DNA of 64,000 nt from Siderastrea siderea (lineage: Eukaryota > Cnidaria > Anthozoa > Scleractinia > Rhizangiidae), in assembly GCA_964030785.1 (NCBI GenBank), contig OZ034977.1:30589152-30653151 (forward strand), given 5' to 3'. This document shows, piece by piece, positions 45,001-56,700 of the stretch. The position numbers and the translations under genes were made by a program. Position 1 is the stretch's first letter; every line of letters begins with the position of its first letter. The notes beneath the pieces were generated by a model. The model worked only from the letters and a program-made list of their open reading frames with translations, made no database searches and was not told where the DNA came from.

Positions 45001-47850
45001 GAATTTGTTTGTTTGCATGCTTACAGGTTTTTTAAACGGAACAATTACCCAAACCAGAAGATTCGAGATAGACAGCTACCGAACATGGAAAAAAAAGGAG
45101 AAAAATCAGTTTATCTGTCCCAGGATTAGTCTATCTTTTTAATCAGACAACAATAGAGTTTGACGACGAACTCGAGAAGTGCATTTGGCGAATTTATCAA
45201 AACTGAAAGAAAGCCAAGTCAATGTAGAAGAAAGACAACAGGCCATTTATACATCGCGGCATTTCATGTGCACGTTTTTGGAATGACAATTGTATATCTT
45301 TCTAAACATTTTGATTAGGCGTGAAATTCAGAATACCCAAATAAAGAGAATCCACGTGTCAGACCATTCCTTACTGGGTGGCAACACTGAGCTGTAATAT
45401 TCAGAAGGGCAGTTCATGCAACAGGGGCACCCAACGAAAAAATTTGAGCAAGGTGCTTTGTTTGTTTGTTTCAGAGCTTTTTAAAGGAATATTTGTGCAA
45501 GCTAATACAGATTGATCTATTCGGCGTTACTAGCTGAAAATTTAGTCCGCCGAAAATTTTAGGTAACAGAAACCTATCCACTGAATTTCCTAGCTGCTGA
45601 TTGCTCTCCGAAAATGCTAGCTGACCTTATTTTGCACTCTAAGGGGCATATTTGTCCCTCCGAACACAATAGGAACTAGCAAGTATTTTTGTTGCGAAAG
45701 TCTGAGGTGATGTTTCGCCAAAGAAATCTCTAGCAAGTAAATCCAAAAATCTAAGGCGATTTTAGACCTTCCGAACAGATATTCCCCGAAACGAACCATT
45801 GGGTGTCCCCTGAAGCAATGAAGCCATTTCTTCAAGTTATTCAATTATAGCACAACAGACTAAATGCATTTCATTTGGGATTAAAAGGTCAACATTATTT
45901 AAACACAGAGCTAGAGAAAGGCCTTGTATGATCTGGCGTATATGCCAACTTGGTCATGCATTAACCGGAGATCAAGTGCTCTGAGACTCCTCTTTTACAC
46001 AGGTATATTCCATTTAGGAATGACAACACCACTAAATAAAAGTCTTTACCCTGAAATTAGTCAGTTGTATATTGTCACTGGTTGAAACAGAAAGAAAACG
46101 AACATTTTGTATTCGATTCAGCATTTGACTGTTAGAGGTAAAAAAATACTAAAATAATACTCATTGAAATGAAAGCTATTGAGTAGAATTCGTGCCGTTC
46201 GCACACTTTTGAATTGAGTATATAGATGGAGCTCGTGTTGATTCAGTCAGTGAAAGCTATCGATCTTTAAGAGCAGTACTTTCCTGCAGTACTGTTTGCT
46301 GCGTAATAAGGTGGTTTAAACGTTTGCCTGTGAATACAATGCTAAAATGGGCCATGCCTGCCCACGAGAAAGGCGTTCATGATGCTCTAAAAAGTGGTTC
46401 TTACGTCATTTTCTGTTTGTGGATTAAATCCTAAATCTGATGAAGGTTTTTGAGCGAAACACTTTCCTGTAGTACTGTTTATTATGCAATCGCAACTTAG
46501 TGTGGTTGACCTAGCCACCACAATACCCTTCTGTGGTGATGTTCGGTTTCATCATTAATTTGTTTATTTCGATATTTTTTTCACCTTTAGATGAAAGGAA
46601 GCTTGCACTTTGGTGGTCTCAGCAGGCAAAGAGATAAAGGAAAAATGAACGTTCAATACAAGGAACCCGTTCAACGGAAAGGCTTCGTTTTATAGGTCGT
46701 ATTCGAAACGCGTAGCCTTTAATGACCAGTCGGTCACTTTCACTGAACTGCAGGTTGTTGGAAGAACAAACTTAACACCAAGAAAGCCAAATATAAACGT
46801 CACTGGTAGTAAAACTAAAAGAAGCCCTTCGCCTGACTATGATCTGGATAACGCCAAAAAGACAAACAGTGGCAGTCATATGGGTCAAGCCTTCGGAATC
46901 GTGTGTAACCTAAGTCGAAATCTCAAAGCACTATCTTTCTCAAAACTTCTACTTTCTTGTTGTACAGTTTTTTTATGCTACATAAGGAAGCCCTAACTTC
47001 TTCTGGCCATCCAAATGAAGCTATTAGAAACTTCGCTCCTGTGCTTCTATTAATTGTGCGGCCAAGGTAATTCTAAGGACCTCTAAGGTTGTCTGCAGAC
47101 GACTGAATCCTAAAGCAGTGTACCCTTCAAATAAAAGCTACTGAGCAGTACAGTACTTCCGTGTTCTTCTACAGAGTTTCTTAACTCAGTTGAATCCTAA
47201 AGTAAGACCATTCAATTGAAAGCCATTGAGTAATGAGTTCCAGAGCCGCTGTTTGTTTCTATTCTAACATTCAGTGAGTTTATGGATGGAATCTTCAAGT
47301 GTGATCATTCAATTAAAAGCTACCGAGTAGTACTTTTCTGTGCTGCCAGGATTGTTGTGCATGCAAGGTGCTGAAATACTACCGAAGTCAGAGACCATTC
47401 AAGTCAATTCAAGTTTATTGTACCGCTGTTTGGACTTATTGACAACAGAGAAAGAAAGAAGGTGTTACAAGTATTAATAATCAGAAATAAATATAACAAA
47501 ATATTCAGTTGTTGATTTGTGCACACTGGCCAGAGTAGCAGAAGCTTTCGAGTTGGCCTCTGTCATTTTTAAATAGATAGAGGATCCAGGATTCAGTGAG
47601 TTGTTATATTATGCAATTATACTAAAACAATAACAATAGTAGTAAAAATAACAGCAATGACAGTGGAGCATAGAAAGTCAGAGTAACTACTTAGCCAAGA
47701 CTGGCTGTTTAAAAGAAACATTTGGTAGTGCTTTTTGAAAGTAGAAATGTTCCGGAACTTTCATTCTTTTGGGGCAAACGAATTCTATTGAGCAGCTCTT
47801 TCCTGTCGTTTTGTTTACTTTTCTGTACAAAGCATCTAGGGTTCTAGTCT

Positions 47851-48130
47851 GTGGATAAAATGTTAAGTGTGATCATTCCAGTGAAACCTTTTGAGCAGTA
47901 CTTTCCTGTAATGCTGTTTATTATGCTGTACAAGGTGGTTCTAACTTTGAGTCTGTCGATGAAATCCTCAAGTGTCACCATTCAAATGAAACCTTTTGAG
48001 CAGTACTTTCCTGTACTGCTGTTTATTATGCTGTACAAGGTGGCTCCAACTTTTTATTTTGTGAATAAAATTTGAAGCTAACCATTCAAATGAAAGCTAG
48101 TGTTGCGAAGTACTTACCTGTGGTGATCTT
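47851..48130. repeat. Tandem cluster of a ~105-bp dispersed repeat
   Basis: About three consecutive units share ACCATTCAAATGAAA, GAGCAGTACTTTCCTGT, TGCTGTTTATTATGCTGTAC and AAGGTGGTTCTAACTTT, then GAGTCTGTGGATGAAATCCT. Period between successive GAGCAG motifs is 105 bp. Single or paired decayed copies occur elsewhere (8340-8470, 43.0-43.2, 46.2-46.5, 47.1-47.4, 52.7, 56.9 and 63.85 kb). Confidence 0.72.
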
Positions 48131-50410
48131 GGTGATAGTAAACAAAGTGTTTCAACTTTTGAGATTGTGAATAAGATGCTACTGTGGTCTTCAGTGACCA
48201 CTTAAATGAAGGCTTTCTCGATTGGTAATATCTTCACTGAGACGGCTATCCCAAGAAGAGTATCAGAAAATTTTTCAGATGTACTTGGAGACCTCACTGA
48301 GGAGGAAAGTAAAGTTGTCACCTTGGGTCAGTTGACGAAGACGCGAGTTTGAAAGCCCTTCAGCAATACTTTCCAAGGGTGCTGTTTGAAAGCACTTCAG
48401 CAATAATTTCCAAGGGTGCTGTTTGGTTTCAACATTTGTCAAAAAGAAATTTGTGCACTCTGTCTCATTCTAATTTTGGTTCTGGCCTCTTCAGGAAGTA
48501 AAAGGGTAATAGATAGCATTTACAAACTCTGATTTTACGTACAGGCCGCTCATCCCCAAGTTTGTTTTCCATAAGTCAAGTCACAAGAATTGAAAGTTAG
48601 AGTTCTTCAGCAACACTCCTAAAACACATCTATCTGATCACATTCAAAGCTATGACGAAGTTTCTCGTCCGTCCTTCTTTCGCAATCTGCTGACGTCTTT
48701 AACAGGGCGAGGGGCAAACATTTCGAGAAAAACTCGCAAAGAATTCAGAGAAAATTTCGCAAGGAGGTAATAAAGTGACAAAAATCCACTTCAAAACTTC
48801 TGACCCAACAACCCAGTACTGACGCGCGCATTTTCTGTCTGCCAAATAAAGGTTTTAACATTGTACTAATGAATCCATTGAAGTTAAATCGCTTTTCCTA
48901 GATTAAAACATGAAATTAACCTTACTAAACTTATCCTTTTATGTCCATAACACTTTCCATAATAACTCAAAGTTCGGTATACAGTTGTATCGTCGCTTAC
49001 TTATCGATTACTTTGCGAGCGAGTTGCTTAGTGCAATGAGCCGGCCGCCTTCCCTCCTTAGTCAAGATCGTCTCGCAGCACTGCAGCAATGTAACTCTCT
49101 TTTTTTTGCACATATGCTTTTGTAGCAACGTGCGGTATTGGCTACAAGCCAACATTGTTCGCTACTTAAAATGGGGCCTGAATTTGGAACGTACGTATAT
49201 TGCAGGTTATTATAGGAACGCCAAGAATTTTTGCACCGTAGCAAAAACGTCATGAATTAATAGATCGCCACGACCCTTTTCAAACAAAAACTGCTCTTAA
49301 ATACGTTTACTTACGTCACACCCCAGGGCATGCATGGTTAGAGCTGTTTAAATTGTATAAAAGTAACAACCTTCAAGGAGTTTGTGTATTTATTCCGGAA
49401 AAACTCGGGCCTTTAGCTTCCGAATCCTGCTGCTTCAACTTGTCACCGTCATTGTTTTGTCCAAAGTATGTTTACTTTTGCCTTGTTGTTTGTGGGATAA
49501 ATAGCTTTGCAAGTTGACGTAGCTTAAGATCGCAATAAAACTGCAGTTTGCTCAACCCTGGCTGAGTTTAAGTTTGTCGTGATTTCACTTATTTTTCTGA
49601 AACATTTAGGATTTAGCCACTCACTTGTAATAAACGGCTTAGTATGGATTGCTTAATGGACAAAAGATGTATTCGTGTGGTTTGATTAAAAACTCCTGCG
49701 AACTGAAAGAAATTTAACCTCTTTGTGGAAGCACGCGAATTAAACACGCAGATTTTTAAATTCCCGTTTACTTAATTTAACACCTAGTCATTTTTGGGTA
49801 ATAAATAGCTGATGGCGCAATTTTTGCTCCTTCATGCGTTTTCTGTCAGCTGTTATCAATAGATAAATCTTTAAACGGTTGTTTTTCTTCCGTTGGACTA
49901 TTACTTGTTAAGGGGATCAAGTTTGAAATACCTTTGGCATGGTTATAAGTGTGTTTGTTATGATAGCTGGTCAACAATGCGCGACCTGTTTGGTGAAATT
50001 GCGAGAAGTTTCATTTTTGAGGTTTGGAGATAATGAAATCAAATAGGAAGTTCCTGAAATGCTGCTTTTTCCGATATTTGGCTGCAGATCGACGGCGTTA
50101 AATTGCGTTCACGAAATTGGAACAAGTATTATCCCTTGTAATCTGTTAGCGCTGTAAATGCAGCTGTAAATGAAAGCTCAATTGCGAGGCCAGCAATACT
50201 AGATTCGCTTTACATTTCCCGGGAAAAAATGAACTGCCGCGAACACAAGACGCATTTAAATCAATGCCTATAGCAACGGAGCCAAATTTTTTTATTTGGT
50301 TTCATTTCCGGTTGATCCTCTCGTCTGTCAATCATGCCGGCATCTTCAAAAGACGGAGGGTGGTCTTAGCTGCTCTACGCGGGACGAGTTGACAATAGAT
50401 CATCTGACAG

Positions 50411-50725
50411 CCAATCAGCTCCTTGCTACTAAGTTGTATTAGTCAATTAGCCACACGATAGTAAAATTTGCCAATGATTTGTGTAGTTGACAACAACAGC
50501 GTAAACTTGCAAGGGGCGATTCAATGCGGTTCTTTCTCGAGTCGGCGTTTCGAGGAAGAGAAATCAAACTCCCACGCTTCGCGCTTGATCGACGAACTCG
50601 GAAAAAATTCCTAAGAGATTACAAAATCGAAAGGCGGGGTCGTAAAAATTCAAAGCGCACGACCTGAAGTTCTCATTCAAGCTGCTGCGCGTAGTGCACT
50701 GAAATAATTTACAAGCGCGCGTACG
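50411..50725 (+). promoter_or_regulatory. Probable promoter/5' UTR of the HMGA-like gene
   Basis: A consensus CCAAT box (GCCAATCAGC, pentamer at 50411-50415) lies about 310 bp before the start codon on the sense strand. The interval becomes richer in CpG toward the start (CGAGTCGGCGTTTCGAGG, then GCGCGCGTACG just before the ATG), as expected for a CpG-type, TATA-less promoter. No TATA box is evident. Confidence 0.4.
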
Positions 50726-53700
50726 ATGACCGAACCTCAACTGACAACAGTTGAAGAGCGCCAGGGAAATTCTGCAACGGAAACTGCTCAGGAAGCTGGG
50801 AAGGAACACGATCAAAATGAAAAACCCTCACCAGCGGAAGTGCCCGGGAAGGCGAAGAGGGGTCGCCCGAGAAAAAACTTTCCAGAGGTACTTTAATAGA
50901 AATATAATTGTCTGTTAAGGACGTATTTCAGCGCGCGAATCATGGGTTTGTCCATTGCGCGTTAGCACAAGTTGACCACCAGTGAGGTCATTTCTTGAGG
51001 ACTAATTTTAGCTGGACTAAATATCGATTGATCATCAATGTTTGTTAACTTTTTTCGCCGCAGAAGGCTCAAGACGACGGCGCTCCGGTGATAAAAAGAC
51101 CACGAGGGAGACCGAAAGGATCCAAAAATAAAAATCCTAAGGTACGTACTGATCGTGGTAAAGTTTGTAATAGCGCGCACTGAAATTTGCGCGCAGTTGT
51201 ATCTCGCGGGAGTAGCGTGTTCTGCAGTATTGTATTGCCACAGAATCTATGTTATGCATGTCTTTGATGTGGATATTTTTGGCTGACCTGTCGAATACAT
51301 GTACTCTTTGTATTATCCTATTAAACCACCAGAACATTCAAGCACGCGTAGAAAATCACGAACAAGCTCAACTAATTTCACTTTGCAATGCGCGTTTTAC
51401 GCCATTTTGTCTTTCAGCTCAACGTGGACTTTTTTTATGGAGCAGCCGAGCCAGAAAGGCTATTACACTCTGCACTGTTGTTTTCACTTGAACACGCTTT
51501 TTGTTATGTGGTTAATAATGCAGAAAGAACCAAGTGGCAATCTCTTTGTACAATCAATGTTTACAACTTTGCCGCATAATAATTTAGTTATGCGTACTAA
51601 GCAAGGTATAATACGGCGCCTTCGAGACACGGAAAGCCCGCAACTTTCCAAACACTTCAATCGTTTTCTCAAGACCCTTGCGCGTTTGCTATTCACCATT
51701 TCCCTTTCTTACACTCGACTTCCGGTGTTTAAAACCCATTTGCAAAACTTTCTGCAAGCGTATGTTTCTCGAAGCGTGAAATTCTCGGCATAGTTTCGTG
51801 CAGACACCCAGAATCACGTGAGTTTTGCATCAGCGCATGCGTGCGTTTGACCTCCCTAGCACGTGGCGCGCTGTTGTTTTCGCGGGAAAAAAAAACTGCA
51901 AGCGCCATGTTAGCCGAATGACAACGTAATAAAGAGTCCACGTGCGCGGTTTTTGTGCAGGCGTTTGTTTCCCATCTGGACAATGTGTATGTTATAGCTT
52001 TAATCGAAAAACACAGCTACTTAGGGAAAGTACACACGGTCGATATTGGAGGATCAATCTTGGACTGTTGCCCAATAATCGTAGGAGAAAAATTATCGAT
52101 GAAAATCGCGAGGAAATGGAAAGTTTGGGAAGAAGAAAAGATGATGTGTTGTGCCGGTACGACCTACGCGGATATTGTGGGCTAGATCTTCCTGCTTTTC
52201 AACAGTGGCCGAATGAAAATTCGTTTTACGGTGGCAAGACGCCCTATTGAACTCTAATCTCCTAATTCTTTGAGCGATTATTTTTCTCGTGGGTTCGGTT
52301 GCGCGCAAAGCAAACACAGTTCTCGTAAAAATGAAGCGCCTATTCTGCGCTGTTGAACAATGGTCTTAGGATAAAATGTTTATCAAACATTTGGACGGAT
52401 TGTCCTGCCCACTCGTTGAAATTATTTTAGATTTTTTTAATCTTTATCCAAAAAGAGTCGTATCTCGACGTTGTAGTCAATAGGATCACTTGCGACCACG
52501 TGCTTTCGACGCGGTGTTACAAAAAAAGTTTTTTACAACAAGCCACGTCGAGATCCGTTTTGCTAATGTACAGAAAAAGGTGAACGAAGAGATAAAAGCT
52601 TCTACTCTTTAGAACAAAAAGAGAGATCTTTTAATTGTCAATAAAATGGTAAAACATTATCATGTTTAGCTAAAAACTCAACTCGTGTGGTGTTCAAAAA
52701 CTTGTCCGCCAATGAAATCTGTCATTGTCACCATTCAAATGAAAGCTAACGGCAAGGACTTTCTTATGGTGCTAATCATAATTGAGGAATAATTTTCATT
52801 TTCAGTTTTTTCAAGTTTAATGTAGAACAAAAAACATTGTCAAATTATTTCTTTTGGGAGTGGAGAGATTAAAGCAACCGGAAACCGCAAAACAGGAGCT
52901 TACAATTCGTGTCCTTTGTTATGCGGGATGAAAACGTTACCAAAACAAAACATCGTAAAGAAACACTTCAACGAGGTTTTTATTTCTCGCTCCCGTGCAG
53001 TTACTTTGCTGTATATAGCAATTACGGCGTGGTAAAACCATGGAGATGCTAAAATATTCTGCCTTCGCTTATGTTTCGTGCTATCTGTGGGACAGTTGTT
53101 CCCCGCGCGTTCAAGCTATAGATGTTATCATTGAAACGCTCACTCGCCCACTTTCTATGCTAATAGCGACAAATTTTTAAAACAATTCGCAGATATCACT
53201 AAATAACCAAAAGTCGGACTATATAGAGTGCAGGTGCTTTGTTATGTATTTTTTTCGACTTCCTTTTAGTTTATCAATCAATTCTGCAGCTGTTTTGTGC
53301 TTGCTAGTTCGTTATTTTTATTGATTCTATACCGCGCTGTTTCGCCGTGGGCACGATACGTCAAACACTGATCACTCCACGTTATTAGAAACTCAACTCC
53401 AGTGAATGAATTAGCATAAATCGACAACTACAACTTGCAGATTCTTCAAAATCACTTCTAACATTTCCACTTGGCGAACGGCTAATAGAGAGATATCACA
53501 CAATAGGATTGATTTACAATCCCAAAAGATATAATCGCTTAATACGATTCGTGTTTTACAGTCAAACAAATGCAACCACCAGTGGATTGATCTTCTCCAG
53601 CAAATACCCTTTAATACTCTACTGATTATTAAAAAAAAATGATCCTAGTGTATATATTTTACAATGCAAAATCTTAGTAACCTCTTTTAGCATTCACATT

Positions 53701-56700
53701 TCATTTTATTTCTTTCTTTTTCTTTTAGTTTTCTTCAGAGGAGGTTTATAAGAATCAAAAGAAAAATACGTTTCAAACTCAATCTCTTTTGGCTCTCCTG
53801 TACATTGTGTAAAAGCAGTTTCAAATGACCTGACCACATGGCCATAAAAGCTTTATTTTGATAAAGCTGTTATGCTTGTTGAACGCAGTTTAAATTTAGC
53901 ACTAAATGAAACTTCTTTCCGAACAATAACACAATAAGCCTGCAGTCCATACAATCCGAGAAAAGATCATTGTAGGATTAAAATCTAAGCTGGAACTTTT
54001 TAAATTGCTGCAAGAGTAGACAAATGTCTGCTAAAAATTTTTTTGTGTTCTTTTATCGTTTTTCATACAATAGTCAGGTTTGCTATGAATTAACTGAAGA
54101 AAGTTGATTTTCTTTACAATAAAGAAGGTTTAACATGGGAGGAATTCACTTTGTGCTTGAAAGAAAGGCTGAGGGTGATTTTAGTCCAGAATAACTATTG
54201 TGCAAATCTTGAGTCAAAAAAACTCATTCATGCCATGGTCCAGATTGCAGGCTTTTTGTCAATTCATGTGGGTCTATTCCCATGCTTAAGCTACTGAGTT
54301 CATTCTGAATATTGATCAAAGTTAAGTTCTCCTTACAACAGTATTGACACATTGACAAGTGGACATCTAACCTGAATACAATCAATAATTAGCTAGATAT
54401 TGCATGGCATCTACTTCCAAGAATCGCTAACAATTTTTGACTTGCAATTACTTTTTTTGTAACACACATAGATACATTGTTATTTATATGCTGTACAAGC
54501 TAGTTAATACGTTTTGAGTCTGCGGATGAACTCTTTTAAGTGTGACCATTTAAATGAAAGCTATTGAGCAGTACTTCCCCGTGGTCCTTTCGGTTATGCC
54601 TGACAAGGTGATTCCAATTGGTGGTCTAATTGTAACGTTTCTTAATTCTTGCAAGTCAGACACCATTCAAATGAAAGCTACTGAGTCGTACTTTCCTCAG
54701 TGTTGCTGTTTAATTGTTCCATACAAAGAGGTTCTTTACTTTTCAGTCTGCGGATGAAATCTTAATCATCTGGCCATTCAATAGTTAGTACGAGTTTGGA
54801 AGTGAAAAGATATAACTAAATCATCTTTACATTGTGTTCTGAGTCATAATTAATCAACATGTTCGGTTTCTATGTAATCTTTTCTTTCTCGCAGAATTGA
54901 AATACATACTGAATTAATCTGCTAATCCTGTCACAGCTGCACCTATTGAAGACCACATGCATGCATTGTAATGGTGTTGTTGTCCCACAATGGATAAAGG
55001 GAGTCATTGGATATCTTAAGCATATGTTATAAAAGTATAAGCATTTCTTAACAAAGAAGAGGGCAGATTACCATAGAAAGACAGTTGTAGTAATTTTTGT
55101 TAAGTAAAGTAAGTGTGTATATTGGCTGCATAGCCAGCGTTCACATGTACGGATAAGATCAAGTTGCCTTGGACAAGAATTATAGTCAATTAATTCCAGA
55201 AATTCCCATAATCTGAAATACCCAAAATTCATATTTTTTGCCTCACCTTACAATTAAGTAAAGCGATATCTTGGACACCAAATTGCTAGTTAGCAGGGGG
55301 GGGGCACATCTGGTGGCACCCCAACTCCCGTGCACTTTGGCTGTTAGTTCCCACTCCTTCCTGCACCTACCTAACAACCTGTCTACCAGTTAAATATCAA
55401 ACATATTTCCATAATGACCACTGCATTTGTTATTTTACACAACACTCCAACAAAAACACCTCTCTAAGATGGACACTTCTCTAAGATGGACACCCCTCTC
55501 TAACGTGAACATCCATCTATGATCAACTCTTCTCTAAGACAGACACTTCTCTAAAATGGACACCTTAAAGACAGATACCTCTCTAAGATGGACAACCTTC
55601 TGAGAGACAGCTCTCCAAGATAGAAACTCTCTATAAGATGGACACCTCTAAGAGAGACACCTCTCTCTAAGACAGACACCTCTGTGAGATACACAACTCT
55701 TTAAGTCAGACACCAACTCTAAGACAGACACCTCTCTGAGATAGACATCACCCTTAAATGGACTTCTTTCTGAAATAGACAACTCCCTAAGACAGACAGT
55801 TCTGAGACAGGCACCTCTCTGAGATAGACAACTTCCTAAGCTAGACACCTAGATCTCTGAGATAGACACCTCACTTACTCAGACTTCTCTCTAAGATGGA
55901 CACTTCTTAAAAGCAGACACCTCTCCGAGATAAACACCTCTTAAGACAGACACCTGTCTGAGATATTCACCTCTCTAAAATAGACACTTCTAAGAAAGAC
56001 CTCTCTCTAAGACAGACACCTCTCTGAGATAAACACCTCTCAGACCTCTCTCTAATTAAGATGGACACCTGACAGACACCTCTCTGAGGTAAACATCTCT
56101 CTGAGACAGACATCTCTAAGACAGAGACCTCTCTGAGACAGACGCCTCACTAAAAAGTATTAAAACATCTCTCTGAGATAAACAGTGTCCTCTCAGATGT
56201 CTCTCTGATTTTTAAGATGAACACTTGACAGACACCTCTCTGAGGCAAAAATCTCCCTGAGACAGACACCTCTCTGAGGCAGACACCTCTAACACAGACA
56301 CCTCTCTGAGACAGCCACCTCTCTGAGGCAGACACCTCTCTGAGGCAGACACCTCTCTGAGACAGACACCTCTCTGAGACAGACACCCCTCTGAGGCAGA
56401 CTTCTCTGAGATAGACACCTCTCTTGAATGGGCCTACCTCTTATGAACATGTCTTAAAAAACACTTCTCTAAGACAGATTACTCTGTAAGACACACACTT
56501 ATGTTAGAAACTCAGTGAAGATAGCCAGTCAAGCTACAGGTCCTAAGCATGTTTGTTACAGAGAATTCAATGTCATATCAATTTGACAATTAAAAGTTGT
56601 TAAACTTTTTCTTGCAATCAACAGCCTAAGCCAATCCCCACAGGACCAAAGCGACCGAGAGGAAGACCAAGAAAATGGGTAAGTTAAAGGTGCATTTACA

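Larger units (their letters stand above)
36943..50410. other. Gene-poor intergenic interval between HEMK1 and the HMGA-like gene
   Basis: No exon with recognisable protein similarity is seen in about 13.4 kb on either strand. The start should include the rest of the HEMK1 3' end; a plausible AATAAA is at 37970-37975, but nearer signals are not clear. The interval holds a foldback near 38854-39029, a C run at 39250-39263, copies of the ~105-bp dispersed repeat (43.0-48.4 kb), and a possible LTR-like block around 49356-49540. Short open frames here look random. Confidence 0.5.

Noticed and set aside
51299..51793. 164-codon open frame in HMGA-like intron 2
   Set aside because: No domain, repetitive character or splice context; overlapping frames on both strands are open as well. 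Length alone is not enough.
51942..52250. Paired overlapping open frames (102 and 76 codons) in HMGA-like intron 2
   Set aside because: Several frames are open at once over the same bases and none shows a known motif or clear splice sites.
55648..56418. Repetitive protein (SERCLSQRGVCLREVS...) on the minus strand
   Set aside because: It is the read-through of a 17-bp minisatellite whose length is not a multiple of three; the period repeats in every frame.
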